A stretch of DNA of 64,000 nt from Acinetobacter nectaris CIP 110549 (GTDB taxonomy: Bacteria > Pseudomonadota > Gammaproteobacteria > Pseudomonadales > Moraxellaceae): NCBI RefSeq assembly GCF_000488215.1, contig NZ_KI530712.1:312781-376780 (forward strand), given 5' to 3'. Below, piece by piece: positions 46,786-55,631 of this stretch. Below the pieces are notes generated by a model that had not been told where the DNA came from, did not search any database, and was given only the letters and a program-made list of their open reading frames with translations. The position numbers and the translations under genes were made by a program. Position 1 is the stretch's first letter. Each line of letters opens with the position of its first letter.

Positions 46786-48657
46786 CTATTCAGAGCTTGA
46801 GTTTGACCAATCATCGAGTTTTGTGCCTGATAAGGCTTTGTCGATATGACGATTCATTCGCAGAGCAGCAAATTCATCGCTATGTAGTTTAAGCGTTTCG
46901 ATCGCTTGTTCAATATCTTTTATATCTGTAGTTTCTAGTGTCTTAGCTAAATGCTGTTGAGCGTGATCTAGATTCTCTTTCTGACTTTGGTTAAGTAAGT
47001 CAGAGTCTACAGTTAAAGCTTGAGTGAGTGCTTCTAGCTCTCTTTTTGCCTCAACTTTTGTTTCTTGCAAATGACGTAGATTTTTATCTTCTTCAGCATG
47101 CTGGAAGCCTTCAACCAATAAGCGTTCCATGTCTTTATCAGATAGTCCATAAGATGGCTTAATATCGATTTTAGCTTGAACACCCGATGTCGTTTCTTTT
47201 GCTGAAACAGAGAGTAGACCATCAGCATCGACTTGAAATGTAACTTCAATACGTGCTTGGCCAGCCGTCATTGGTGGAATATCATGTAAAACAAATCGTC
47301 CTAAAGATCTGCAATGTTCTACAAGGTCACGTTCACCTTGCACAACATGAATAAGCATGGCGGTTTGACCATCTTTATATGTTGTAAACTCTTGACGACG
47401 AGCAACAGGAATTGCTGTATTACGTGAAACTAAGCGCTCGACAAGTCCTCCCATTGTCTCTAGACCAAGTGAAAGAGGGGTAACATCTAATAGAAGTGAG
47501 CCATCTTTGCTGTTGCCAACCAATTGGTTGGCAGTAATAGCAGCACCAATTGCAACGACTTCATCTGGATTAATTGTACATAGAGGTTCTTGTTGAAATA
47601 CTTCTGCCACTGCTTGTTGTACGGCATAAGAACGAGTAGAGCCACCAACTAGAACAACATTTTGAATGTCATCAATGGTAAGTTTTGCATCTCTTAATAC
47701 ACGCTTACAGACATGTATTGTTCTATCTAAGGCAGTTTGGATAATACTTTCAAAAGTTGCTCTATCTAATGTAATTTCTTTCTTTTCTAAAGAAATATTT
47801 ATAGTATGATCATCTGATAACTTTTCTTTAGCAGTTTTTGCAGAAAGTATAAAATTGGCATACTGTTCGTTGTTAAGCTCTTCTATTTGTAATTGTTCTT
47901 TGAGCCATTTTACAATGAGTCGATCTAAATCATCTCCACCTAAAGCCGTGTGACCGCCAGTCGCTAAGACTTCAAATACACCCTGACTAAATCTTAGAAC
48001 TGATACATCAAACGTTCCACCGCCTAAATCATAGATTACATAGTTTTGATCAATTGCTAGATTTGAGTCTTTATCTAGACCATATGCAACTGCTGCTGCT
48101 GTAGGTTCATTTAGTAATCTTAAAACCTTGAGACCTGCCAATTCTGCAGCATCTCGTGTTGCTTGGCGCTGTGCTTCATCAAAATATGCAGGAACGGTAA
48201 TAACAGCACCATTTAATGGGTGTTCCAAGGTTTTTTCAGCTCTAATTCTGAGTTGGTTAAGAATATCTGCCGATATTTCTACAGGTGTTTTTTCACCAGC
48301 AGTTGTCTGAAATGTTGGCATTTCATGATCTGAACCAAGAAGAGTATAGGGATGTTGAAACTTGATATCAGCTTTAGAGCGTCCCATAAATCTTTTAACA
48401 GATACAATTGTATTTTGAGGATCTGTTAACAGAAAAGATTTTGCATCATCACCATACTGTATTTGGTTTGGCTGTTGAGCATAATGAACAATAGATGGAA
48501 GCAATACGCGATCTTGTTCATCTTGCAAAACTTTGGCTTCACCTGAGCGTACGGCAGCAACTAAAGAATGTGTTGTTCCTAAATCAATACCTATTGCAAC
48601 ACGATGCTGGTGTGGTTCACTTGACTGTCCGGGTTCTGCAATTTGCAAGAGCGCCAT
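46786..48657 (-). CDS. hscA: Fe-S assembly Hsp70 chaperone HscA
   Basis: A 623-residue Hsp70. The ATPase domain has [26 protein letters not shown] and [15 protein letters not shown], and a substrate-binding domain follows. HscA with HscB drives cluster release from IscU by binding its LPPVK motif. I chose the ATG at 48657 ([12 protein letters not shown], as in E. coli), which has AAGGA 9 bp upstream; the frame reaches a TTG three codons earlier. It lies between hscB (38 bp) and fdx (8 bp). Confidence 0.96.
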   Translation of the reverse strand: MALLQIAEPGQSSEPHQHRVAIGIDLGTTHSLVAAVRSGEAKVLQDEQDRVLLPSIVHYAQQPNQIQYGDDAKSFLLTDPQNTIVSVKRFMGRSKADIKFQHPYTLLGSDHEMPTFQTTAGEKTPVEISADILNQLRIRAEKTLEHPLNGAVITVPAYFDEAQRQATRDAAELAGLKVLRLLNEPTAAAVAYGLDKDSNLAIDQNYVIYDLGGGTFDVSVLRFSQGVFEVLATGGHTALGGDDLDRLIVKWLKEQLQIEELNNEQYANFILSAKTAKEKLSDDHTINISLEKKEITLDRATFESIIQTALDRTIHVCKRVLRDAKLTIDDIQNVVLVGGSTRSYAVQQAVAEVFQQEPLCTINPDEVVAIGAAITANQLVGNSKDGSLLLDVTPLSLGLETMGGLVERLVSRNTAIPVARRQEFTTYKDGQTAMLIHVVQGERDLVEHCRSLGRFVLHDIPPMTAGQARIEVTFQVDADGLLSVSAKETTSGVQAKIDIKPSYGLSDKDMERLLVEGFQHAEEDKNLRHLQETKVEAKRELEALTQALTVDSDLLNQSQKENLDHAQQHLAKTLETTDIKDIEQAIETLKLHSDEFAALRMNRHIDKALSGTKLDDWSNSSSE

Positions 48658-48695
48658 TGAATACAATCCTTAATAAATTTTTATGATATTAAATT

Positions 48696-49208
48696 TTAAA
48701 AATCATCGTTAAGATCAAATTGATCATCAAATAATTTTTCTTCAGCTTTATTTGTATCATTTAAGACACACTGAAAAAATTGGAGTTTTCTGACATTTTC
48801 TCTAGCGCTATCCCACTGTTCGTCGTGGTAGTCACCTTGAAATGCTGTTGTCAAACTCTCAATCGCTTGATTAACCTGATCTTTAACAGCTAGAATTTGC
48901 TTTTCTGAAGTTGCATTCTCTAAGTCTTCTCTGAGCTCTAATGCTTCTTGTAAAAAGAATAAATCACGTATAGATTGATCTAAGTCATGATCTTCTTTCT
49001 TCAAAGAAAGTAAATAAGCTGCACGACTATCTACCTGAGAGAGTACTTTATAAGCATGATTAATTTCACTAGATTGAATTAATGCTTTGTCTTTATCTTC
49101 AGCGCGATCTGGATGATATTGTTGCTGTAATTGTAGCGCAGTTGCTTTTAGCTGAGCTAAATTAATTGAAAGTTCTACAGGCAGATTGAATAATTCAAAA
49201 TAATTCAT
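48696..49208 (-). CDS. hscB: Fe-S assembly J-domain co-chaperone HscB
   Basis: This 170-residue protein has an N-terminal J domain with the HPD motif in QQYHPDRAEDK and a C-terminal three-helix IscU-binding domain. It delivers IscU to HscA and stimulates HscA ATPase. Length and order (iscA-hscB-hscA) match the E. coli isc operon. Confidence 0.95.
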   Translation of the reverse strand: MNYFELFNLPVELSINLAQLKATALQLQQQYHPDRAEDKDKALIQSSEINHAYKVLSQVDSRAAYLLSLKKEDHDLDQSIRDLFFLQEALELREDLENATSEKQILAVKDQVNQAIESLTTAFQGDYHDEQWDSARENVRKLQFFQCVLNDTNKAEEKLFDDQFDLNDDF

Positions 49209-49287
49209 AGCAATGATTCTACGATGAAAAAATCAATAAAACGGTATGTCACAGTTTTATTGATTTTAAAATAGTGAAGGGATGTAG

Positions 49288-49608
49288 TTAAACAGTGAAA
49301 GACTCACCGCAACCACATTCACCCTTTTGATTTGGATTGCTAAATTCGAAGCCTTCATTCAGACCAGTTTTTGCATAATCCATTTCTAGACCATCTAGGT
49401 ATACTAAACTTTTCGGGTCTATAAATACTTTGACGCCATGTTGTTCAAATATTTGATCATGTGACTCAATTTCATCTACAAATTCGAGTACATAGGCAAG
49501 ACCTGAGCAACCTGAAGTTTTCACGCCAATGCGAATACCTTCACCCTTACCACGATTTTCTAAAAAATTGCGAATATGGGTTGCCGCACTTTCAGTTAAA
49601 TGGATCAT
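49288..49608 (-). CDS. iscA: Iron-sulfur cluster assembly protein IscA
   Basis: A 106-residue A-type carrier with the three conserved cysteines in [11 protein letters not shown] and CGCGESF. It carries Fe-S clusters from IscU to target enzymes such as [4Fe-4S] proteins. It starts 18 bp after iscU. The length is canonical (107). Confidence 0.96.
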   Translation of the reverse strand: MIHLTESAATHIRNFLENRGKGEGIRIGVKTSGCSGLAYVLEFVDEIESHDQIFEQHGVKVFIDPKSLVYLDGLEMDYAKTGLNEGFEFSNPNQKGECGCGESFTV

Positions 49609-49626
49609 GAAAACTCCAGATATAGT

Positions 49627-50013
49627 TTAAACGCTTGATTTTTTTGTACGATAGTCATCAATTGCAGCTTTAATCGCATCTTCTGCAAGTACTGAACAGT
49701 GTACTTTTACAGGAGGTAATGCAAGTTCAGTTGCAATATCAATATTTTTAATGGCTTGAGCTTGATCAAGTGTTTTGCCTTTTAGCCATTCTGTAACTAA
49801 AGAACTTGATGCAATTGCAGAACCACAGCCATAAGTTTTAAAGCGTGCTTCTTCAATAATACCATTGTCATCAACTTGAATTTGTAGGCGCATTACATCA
49901 CCACATGCAGGTGCACCAACCATACCAGTACCGACATTGTTCGCATTCTTATCTAATACGCCAACGTTACGAGGATTTTCGTAATGATCAATTACTTTTT
50001 CGCTATATGCCAT
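49627..50013 (-). CDS. iscU: Iron-sulfur cluster scaffold IscU
   Basis: A 128-residue scaffold. The cluster ligands are Cys37 (GAPACGDVM), Cys63 (TYGCGSAIASS) and Cys106, and the HscA recognition motif LPPVKVHC is intact. It assembles a [2Fe-2S] cluster with sulfur from IscS. It lies 58 bp after iscS. Confidence 0.98.
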   Translation of the reverse strand: MAYSEKVIDHYENPRNVGVLDKNANNVGTGMVGAPACGDVMRLQIQVDDNGIIEEARFKTYGCGSAIASSSLVTEWLKGKTLDQAQAIKNIDIATELALPPVKVHCSVLAEDAIKAAIDDYRTKKSSV

Positions 50014-50071
50014 GAGACTTCTCCAAACCTGGGACGTGCCTGAGTTCTATATTAAATTATGAGGGCAGAAC

Positions 50072-51289
50072 TTAGTGTTCAGCCCATTCAACTGTTGAAA
50101 GATCAACTCCATCTTTGTACATATCCCAAAGAGGAGAAAGTTCACGAAGTTTTTCTACAGCAGCTTTTGTTACTGTAATGACGTGGTCGATATCTTCTTC
50201 AGTTGTATATTTACCAAAACTAAAGCGAATTGAGCTATGTGCTAATTCATCAGATAAACCAAGTGCTCTAAGTACATAAGATGGCTCAAGGGTTGCAGAA
50301 GTACATGCAGAGCCACTAGAAACGGCAATGTCTTTAAGCGCCATCATTAATGACTCACCTTCAACAAAGTTGAAGCTTACATTTAAGTAGTTTGCAACAT
50401 TGTAAACTGGATGACCATTAAGAAAAACTTGTTCAAGGTCTTGTAGACCATTCCATAGTCTGTCACGTAGGGTACGTAGGCGAGTTTGTTCAGAAACTAG
50501 GTTCTTTCCAGCCAATTCAAAAGCTTCACCCATACCAACGATTTGGTGTGTTGCTAGTGTACCTGAGCGCATACCTCTTTCATGACCACCACCATGCATT
50601 TGTGCTTTTAAGCGTACGCGTGGTTTACGGCGTACATAAAGTGCACCTATACCTTTAGGTCCATAAATTTTATGACCTGAAAAGCTCATAAGGTCAATAT
50701 TCATGGTGCTTAAATCAATTTCAACTTTTCCAGCTGCTTGAGCGGCATCTACATGGAAAAATATTTTATTCTTACGTGTAATTTCACCAATTGCAGCAAC
50801 GTCTGTCACTGTACCAATTTCATTATTTACCATCATTAATGAAACAAGAATAGTATCTGGACGTAATACTTCTTCAACCATTTCAGGAGTAATAAGACCT
50901 GTTTGTGGTTGTGGTTCAATATAAGTAATTTCAAAGCCTTCCGCTTCAAGCTCTCGGCATGTATCTAAAATTGCTTTATGTTCAATTTTACTTGTAACAA
51001 TGTGCTTGCCTTTTGAGCTGTAAAATTGAGCGATACCTTTAAGCGCTAGGTTATCTGCTTCAGTTGCACCAGAAGTCCAAACAATTTCACGTGGATCGGC
51101 TTTAACAAGGTTTGCGACCTGCTCGCGAGCGTATTCCGCTTTTTCTTCTGATTGCCATCCATAGGCATGAGAGCGAGATGCAGGGTTACCAAAAGTACCA
51201 TCGAAAGTTAAGCATTCCATCATGCGTTCAGCAACTTGCGGGTCTACTGGCGTTGTTGCTGCATAATCAAGATAAATTGGACGTTTCAT
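50072..51289 (-). CDS. iscS: Cysteine desulfurase IscS
   Basis: A 405-residue PLP enzyme that takes sulfur from cysteine. The PLP lysine is Lys207 in [12 protein letters not shown]. The catalytic loop cysteine is Cys329 in [20 protein letters not shown]. It supplies sulfur to IscU and to tRNA thiolation. It starts 1 bp after the iscR stop. The length is the same as E. coli IscS within a residue or two. Confidence 0.98.
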   Translation of the reverse strand: MKRPIYLDYAATTPVDPQVAERMMECLTFDGTFGNPASRSHAYGWQSEEKAEYAREQVANLVKADPREIVWTSGATEADNLALKGIAQFYSSKGKHIVTSKIEHKAILDTCRELEAEGFEITYIEPQPQTGLITPEMVEEVLRPDTILVSLMMVNNEIGTVTDVAAIGEITRKNKIFFHVDAAQAAGKVEIDLSTMNIDLMSFSGHKIYGPKGIGALYVRRKPRVRLKAQMHGGGHERGMRSGTLATHQIVGMGEAFELAGKNLVSEQTRLRTLRDRLWNGLQDLEQVFLNGHPVYNVANYLNVSFNFVEGESLMMALKDIAVSSGSACTSATLEPSYVLRALGLSDELAHSSIRFSFGKYTTEEDIDHVITVTKAAVEKLRELSPLWDMYKDGVDLSTVEWAEH

Positions 51290-51290
51290 G

Positions 51291-51764
51291 TTAAATACCT
51301 GTAACCGATAATAGGGCTGAATCGCGATTCACTGAGTTTTGGCGCAGCGCCACTGTTTGTACATTTTTTTGAGAAATGAGATCAGCAAGTGTGATTTTTG
51401 CTAAATAATCGGCAATATGGTGTGAGAGACCTTGCCATAAATCATGTGTTAAACACATTGCACCATTTTGGCAATTTCCTTTATGGTCACAACGTGTTGC
51501 ATCGACGGTTTCATTTACGGCTTCTATAATTTCTAAAACTGTAATATCGTCAGCACTTTTTGCAAGGTGGTAGCCACCATTTGCGCCACGGACACTAGAA
51601 ACAAGACCATTACGTTTTAGTTTGGCAAATAGTTGCTCAAGATATGCAACAGAAATGGTTTGACGTGTTGCAATTTCTGCAAGTGTAATTGTTTCTTTTG
51701 GTGACTGTAAAGCGAGATCAAGAAGTGCAGTCACTGCGTAGCGACCGCGAGTTGTTAAGCGCAT
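51291..51764 (-). CDS. iscR: Fe-S cluster-sensing regulator IscR
   Basis: A 157-residue Rrf2-family winged-helix regulator. It ligates a [2Fe-2S] cluster through Cys92, Cys98, Cys104 and His107 in [17 protein letters not shown]. The holo form represses the isc operon. I chose the ATG at 51764 ([19 protein letters not shown], exactly the family start). The operon promoter upstream carries a near-consensus type 1 IscR box, so autorepression is expected. Confidence 0.97.
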   Translation of the reverse strand: MRLTTRGRYAVTALLDLALQSPKETITLAEIATRQTISVAYLEQLFAKLKRNGLVSSVRGANGGYHLAKSADDITVLEIIEAVNETVDATRCDHKGNCQNGAMCLTHDLWQGLSHHIADYLAKITLADLISQKNVQTVALRQNSVNRDSALLSVTGI

Positions 51765-51797
51765 GACTCGATACACATGTTTAGATAAGATGATTAA

Positions 51798-51830
51798 ATT
51801 TTATGAATCCTGACTAAAATAGTCAAGTTT
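51798..51830 (-). promoter_or_regulatory. isc operon promoter with type 1 IscR box
   Basis: Minus-strand -35 TTGACT (51821-51826), a 17-bp spacer and -10 TAAAAT (51798-51803). The -35 lies inside TTGACTATTTTAGTCAG (51810-51826), which fits the core of the type 1 IscR consensus (YYGACTRWWWYAGTCRR) at every position. Flanking C and G also fit. The site would block RNA polymerase when holo-IscR binds. Confidence 0.82.
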
Positions 51831-51883
51831 TTAATGCATGAACTTAGTAGGATTCTAATGATTTATTTAAATTGTATGAATTA

Positions 51884-52528
51884 CTAAAACCAATTGTACA
51901 TTAAAAGCACACATAAACCTATAATAATGCTTATAAATACTATGTTTAAACGTTTCTGTTTTGCTTTGAGTTGGTGTATTTGATTCTTCTGTTGCTTAAT
52001 TGCAACTTGCAGGTTATCAATTTTTGTACGTTGATGATCTATTTTGTTTAATAGGTCTGATACACGTGTTTTTGATGATGTAATATCTGTTTTAAAGCGT
52101 GAAATAGGTAACCAGTTTTTCCAGTCGCTTGCAATTTTTGGAAGAGATAATTGTAAGAGTAGGTCACGCATTTGATCTTTATGTTTTACATCACCATATA
52201 TCTTAATAGCACGTATACTTTTATGGTTTCCTAAAACGAGTGTTTGAAAGTAACCAAAAATAGTACTGCTAATTTCTAAGCTAGCAGCTTGCTCAGGTTT
52301 GGCTGTATTAAAAAGTATGCCTTTATTGGTGAAATGTACATAAAAATCAGTATAAGGGATATAGCAATTTACTTTGAGAACGAGGTTGTGCTCTATAAAG
52401 CTTTTTGCTTGTTTTTGAATGAGTTCATCATTTTTAAATATGAAGCTATAAAAAGTTTCTAAAGCGATCATTGTTAAGTTTAGCAACAAATGAGGTGAGC
52501 TTTTCCTTTGTTGTTGCGATGTACTCAT
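51884..52528 (-). CDS. SCP2/UbiJ-like protein with coiled coil and C-terminal membrane anchor
   Basis: A 214-residue protein. Residues 15-125 resemble the SCP2-type domain of UbiJ, a lipid-binding accessory factor of ubiquinone synthesis: LVLKVNCYIPYTDFYVHF, then ASLEISSTIFGYFQTLVLGN and IYGDVKHKDQMRDLLLQL. A coiled coil follows at about 155-190. The last 20 residues are one hydrophobic helix (VFISIIIGLCVLLMYNWF), which UbiJ does not have. It is not beside ubiE or ubiB, where ubiJ normally lies, so it may be a divergent paralogue. The function is a weak inference. Confidence 0.65.
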   Translation of the reverse strand: MSTSQQQRKSSPHLLLNLTMIALETFYSFIFKNDELIQKQAKSFIEHNLVLKVNCYIPYTDFYVHFTNKGILFNTAKPEQAASLEISSTIFGYFQTLVLGNHKSIRAIKIYGDVKHKDQMRDLLLQLSLPKIASDWKNWLPISRFKTDITSSKTRVSDLLNKIDHQRTKIDNLQVAIKQQKNQIHQLKAKQKRLNIVFISIIIGLCVLLMYNWF

Positions 52529-52617
52529 CTTGAAATACCTTTAATTAAGCGAGTGACTTAGAGTGTATAAGTGATTTGTTATATGTCCTTAGTTAAATAA
52601 GGAGAGTAGGAGCCTTG

Positions 52618-52737
52618 ATGACTCTAATTTTAATACAAGCAATATGTAATGACAAAATAAATGAAAATAGAGCGGATAGCAAGAAATTCAAAATGATTAG
52701 GCAATTGATGCTGACTATTTACGCACGATATATATGA
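52618..52737 (+). CDS. Possible small ORF of 39 codons
   Basis: An ATG preceded by AGGAG at 5-bp spacing opens a 39-codon frame starting MTLILIQAICND, with a mildly hydrophobic start and basic end. The stop overlaps a 7-bp inverted repeat (TGAGTTC / GAACTCA, 52735-52756). No homology is recognised, and in this AT-rich gap it may be chance. Confidence 0.22.
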   Translation: MTLILIQAICNDKINENRADSKKFKMIRQLMLTIYARYI

Positions 52738-52862
52738 GTTCGGTAGATTGAACTCAATCGGCTTGTTGGCTGAAGATTATACTTTTTATTGATTGGACGT
52801 CAATATTTTGGTGCTTTTTAGGTTTTTTGAAATGAAAATCCAATAAAAGCAATTAATCAGTA

Positions 52863-52892
52863 TTGCGTTTCCCCCCAAAGCATTGCTATAAA
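52863..52892 (+). promoter_or_regulatory. Probable hupB promoter
   Basis: TTGCGT (52863-52868), an 18-bp spacer containing a run of six C, and TATAAA (52887-52892). Predicted start near 52899, about 60 nt before the hupB ATG. Confidence 0.55.
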
Positions 52893-52957
52893 TGCACTAC
52901 GGTAAGATATATAAACCCTTAGATCTTAAACAAACGAAATTAGAGGATGTAATCTTC

Positions 52958-53230
52958 ATGAATAAATCAGAATTAATTGATGCAATTGCAGCAAAAGGGG
53001 GATTATCTAAGACTGATGCAGGTAAAGCATTGGATGCCACTATTGCGTCAATCACGGAAGCTCTAAAAGACGGTGATACTGTAACTCTTGTTGGTTTTGG
53101 TACATTTAATGTTAAAGAGCGTGCAGCTCGTACAGGTCGTAACCCTAAAACTGGTGAAGAACTACAAATTAAAGCAAGCAAAGTACCAAGCTTTAAAGCT
53201 GGTAAAGGCTTAAAAGACTCTGTTGCATAA
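52958..53230 (+). CDS. hupB: DNA-binding protein HU
   Basis: A 90-residue HU-type histone-like protein beginning [20 protein letters not shown] and containing [20 protein letters not shown], the DNA-intercalating arm with the conserved Pro. The canonical 90-residue form starts at the ATG at 52958, with AGAGGA about 10 bp upstream; an upstream in-frame Met has no family support. It compacts and bends DNA in the nucleoid. A strong terminator follows. Confidence 0.97.
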   Translation: MNKSELIDAIAAKGGLSKTDAGKALDATIASITEALKDGDTVTLVGFGTFNVKERAARTGRNPKTGEELQIKASKVPSFKAGKGLKDSVA

Positions 53231-53246
53231 TTGCAGTAGAAGAAAA

Positions 53247-53270
53247 AGCGCGCCCTATGGCGCGTTTTTT
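53247..53270 (+). terminator. Intrinsic terminator after hupB
   Basis: CGCGCC (53249-53254) pairs with GGCGCG (53259-53264) around CTAT, extended by G-T and A-T pairs and followed by six T. Confidence 0.93.
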
Positions 53271-53358
53271 ATTGATCACGTTAAAAATATAAGCGAATAC
53301 ATTCATTCATTTATAGATTTCAGTTAGAATTGCACGAAAATAAAATATTGGAATATTT

Positions 53359-55230
53359 ATGGACTCGTTTCGTAAACTCATTAGGGGTTGGTTAGGGAAG
53401 GTCTTATTGGTACTTTTTCTTGCACCCGTTGCATTGGTTGGTATAGAAGGTTACTTTGGTGGTTCATCTAAAGGTGATGTGGCTAAAAAGGTAAATGGTC
53501 AAGATATTACAAATAAAGATCTTGATGAGTTAATGAAGGCATATCGCCAACAGTATTTGCAATATGTTCAAGGAGATGAATCTCTATTGAATACACATGC
53601 AATTCAGGAAGCTGCTTTAAATACATTAATTGCAAAAACACTTCTTTTACAGCAAGCAAAAAAATTAGATATTAGTATGAGTGATGCACAGTTTGTGCAA
53701 ATGTTATCTCAACTTCCTGATTTTCAAGTAAATGGAAAGTTTAGTAATGAGTTGTTTGGTAATTACCTTAAAAATAGAGGTATTACAAAAGATATGCTCA
53801 TTGCAAATCTACGCCAAGACCATGCATTAAAAATGTTGTCTGGAACGATCTCTAATTATGCAATTGTAAGTAATGCAGATATTAACTACTTTGCAAACTT
53901 ACAAGCTGAACAACGAGAGCTGTATCTTGCAAGTATTAAGCTAGATGATTATAAGAAAGCTATTTCTGTGAATGATGCAGAAATTGAAAAGTATTATGAG
54001 CAACATTTAAATAACTTTAGACGTAGTGCTTCTGTAGATGTTGATTATGTCGTTCTAAAACCATCAATGTTTACTGCAAATCAGCAGCAAGTGACTGATG
54101 CAGAGTTACAACAAGCATATACACAATATGTTGATGCACAAAAAGCAAATGTGACTAAACATGTGCGTCATATTTTGGTTACAGAAGACAATCGTTCTGA
54201 TGCCGATGCACTTAAATTGATTAATGAAGTTGAAGGAAAAATCAAAGCTGGTCTTTCTTTTGCAGATGCAGCAAAACAGTATTCAGAAGACCCTACATCG
54301 AAAGCACAGGGTGGATTACTTGCAGACTATCAACCAGGTACATTAGGTTCTACTGAGTTTGATGATGCTGTTAAGGTTGCCAAAAATGGTCAAGTATCAC
54401 AGCCTATAAAAACTCATTTTGGTTATCATATTATTGAAGTACAGTCTGATGCACCTACAATAGCATCTTTTGATAGTATGAAAGAGAAACTGCGTACTGA
54501 TGTGTTAAAAACTAAAGCGAATAATGTATATACAGATACTGTAAATAATCTAAACGATACGATTATTAGTGCAGATGCATTAGATGTTGTGACTCAGCAA
54601 GTTAAAGAAGCGCATATTGAAACAGCCCGTCATGTGAGTTTATGGACAAAAGATCCATACTTAAGTAATACTGCTGTTAAAGCAAAAATATTTAATGATG
54701 ATGTGAAAAATGGCGATAGAAATGTCTCTACAAGCATTGCTTTAAATAATGGTGAAACAATTTGGGTGAAAGTACGTAATTATTACCCTGAAGGTGTTCA
54801 AGCTTTAGCTCAAGTGAAAGATGAGGTAAAAGCGAAATTAATTAACCAAAAAGCTTCAGATGAAGCGAAAGCAAAAATATCAGCGGCTTTACAACAGTTT
54901 GCATCAGAGCCTGCAAAACAAGTATTGGCTAAAAATAGCACTCTGAAGTTTGAAAAAGCAGGTATTTTTACACGTCAGAACTTGAAGAAAGAAATTGCAG
55001 ATGTTGCATTTACATTGCCTGTGCCAAAAGCAGATATGTGGTCTGTTGGAACAACAGTATTGCCAAATGAGTTGCTCGTGGTTGCAGTATCTCATGTTGA
55101 TCAAGATGCTGCTAAGAAATTAACACCTGAACAGCTACAACAAGTGAAACAAGTGTATCAACAAGCACGTGGTGAGCAAGAAATGGCTGCATATGTTGAC
55201 TATTTAAAGTCAAACGCAAAAATTAAATAA
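53359..55230 (+). CDS. ppiD: Periplasmic folding chaperone PpiD (SurA/parvulin-like)
   Basis: A 623-residue protein with one N-terminal membrane helix (VLLVLFLAPVALVGIEGYF), a SurA-type chaperone region (about 35-250), a parvulin PPIase domain near 265-360 (KHVRHILVTEDN, QYSEDPTSKAQGGLLADY, THFGYHIIEV) and a long C-terminal chaperone part. The order hupB-ppiD is conserved in gammaproteobacteria. It helps newly translocated proteins fold at the outer face of the inner membrane. The length matches E. coli PpiD (623). Confidence 0.95.
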   Translation: MDSFRKLIRGWLGKVLLVLFLAPVALVGIEGYFGGSSKGDVAKKVNGQDITNKDLDELMKAYRQQYLQYVQGDESLLNTHAIQEAALNTLIAKTLLLQQAKKLDISMSDAQFVQMLSQLPDFQVNGKFSNELFGNYLKNRGITKDMLIANLRQDHALKMLSGTISNYAIVSNADINYFANLQAEQRELYLASIKLDDYKKAISVNDAEIEKYYEQHLNNFRRSASVDVDYVVLKPSMFTANQQQVTDAELQQAYTQYVDAQKANVTKHVRHILVTEDNRSDADALKLINEVEGKIKAGLSFADAAKQYSEDPTSKAQGGLLADYQPGTLGSTEFDDAVKVAKNGQVSQPIKTHFGYHIIEVQSDAPTIASFDSMKEKLRTDVLKTKANNVYTDTVNNLNDTIISADALDVVTQQVKEAHIETARHVSLWTKDPYLSNTAVKAKIFNDDVKNGDRNVSTSIALNNGETIWVKVRNYYPEGVQALAQVKDEVKAKLINQKASDEAKAKISAALQQFASEPAKQVLAKNSTLKFEKAGIFTRQNLKKEIADVAFTLPVPKADMWSVGTTVLPNELLVVAVSHVDQDAAKKLTPEQLQQVKQVYQQARGEQEMAAYVDYLKSNAKIK

Positions 55231-55231
55231 T

Positions 55232-55262
55232 AAAAAAATGCCTCAGATGAGGCATTTTTTTA
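55232..55262 (+). terminator. Intrinsic terminator after ppiD
   Basis: A perfect stem, AAAAAATGCCTCA with TGAGGCATTTTTT, has a 2-nt spacer and starts 2 bp after the ppiD stop. Confidence 0.93.
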
Positions 55263-55282
55263 TTTTCATAGGATATAAACGA

Positions 55283-55311
55283 TTGCTATGTCATTTAAAA
55301 TACGCTATTTT
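55283..55311 (+). promoter_or_regulatory. Possible promoter for the DAHP synthase leader
   Basis: TTGCTA (55283-55288), a 17-bp spacer and TATTTT (55306-55311), about 30 bp before the first leader ORF. The elements are imperfect, but a promoter must lie between the ppiD terminator (55262) and the leader. Confidence 0.45.
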
Positions 55312-55346
55312 AAATCTAAGCCGTTTTTAATTTAGAAAGAATAGCA

Positions 55347-55400
55347 ATGTTATTTCAGCAACCTACTTTTACATACGCGTATTTTTGGTACTTTAGATAG
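55347..55400 (+). CDS. Aromatic leader peptide 1 of the DAHP synthase attenuator
   Basis: A 17-residue ORF, MLFQQPTFTYAYFWYFR, ending in TAG. Eight of 17 residues are aromatic (four Phe, three Tyr, one Trp), seven of them in the last ten. Codons 4-7 overlap the first arm (55358-55368) of an 11-bp pairing with 55427-55437. An intrinsic terminator at 55451-55484 follows. This is the layout of PheL/TrpL-type leader peptides, where ribosome stalling at scarce aminoacyl-tRNA prevents termination. The Shine-Dalgarno is weak (GAAAGA). The role is inferred from structure and position. Confidence 0.8.
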   Translation: MLFQQPTFTYAYFWYFR

Positions 55401-55484
55401 TTGCCCTATACGCATGTGGGCAAAATAAGTAGGTTGCCCATCGAATTTATAACCTGATTGGCAACCACCAATCAGGTTTTTTTT
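55358..55484 (+). promoter_or_regulatory. Transcription attenuator of the DAHP synthase gene
   Basis: Four segments alternate. Arm 1 GCAACCTACTT (55358-55368, inside leader 1) pairs with arm 2 AAGTAGGTTGC (55427-55437), 11 bp exact. Arm 2 region GGTTGCC (55432-55438) can instead pair with GGCAACC (55460-55466), 7 bp exact, which breaks the terminator stem. The terminator is AACCTGATTGG (55451-55461) with CCAATCAGGTT (55468-55478), an 11-bp perfect stem, then eight T to 55484. A small pause-type hairpin, TTGCCC (55401-55406) with GGGCAA (55418-55423), sits just after the leader stop. Mutually exclusive pairings are seen directly; the mechanism is inferred. Confidence 0.85.
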
Positions 55485-55507
55485 ACGAATATTTTTAGGA
55501 AATTAAG

Positions 55508-55600
55508 ATGATGAACTACTTTAATACATATTTCTTTGGTCAATATTGGTTTGGTTTTGGCGTGGAAAATTTACATCAAAGACGATTGTTAAAAAGATAG
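55508..55600 (+). CDS. Aromatic-rich small ORF 2 upstream of the DAHP synthase gene
   Basis: A 30-residue ORF after the attenuator terminator with a good Shine-Dalgarno (AGGA, 8-bp spacing). It begins with tandem ATG: MMNYFNTYFFGQYWFGFG, then VENLHQRRLLKR. Nine aromatic residues (five Phe, three Tyr, one Trp) lie between positions 4 and 17. It stops 31 bp before the enzyme ATG; a short GGGC/GCCC hairpin lies between. It may be a second sensor ORF, a translational-coupling ORF or a real small protein. It is transcribed only if termination is bypassed. Confidence 0.65.
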   Translation: MMNYFNTYFFGQYWFGFGVENLHQRRLLKR

Positions 55601-55631
55601 AATTGGGCGAAATGCCCTAAAGGAAAAAGCA

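Larger units (their letters stand above)
52529..52957. other. Intergenic region upstream of hupB
   Basis: 429 bp between the divergent 51884 gene and hupB. It contains the 39-codon ORF, the inverted repeat at 52735-52756 and the likely hupB promoter, all listed. The rest shows nothing I can support. Confidence 0.5.
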
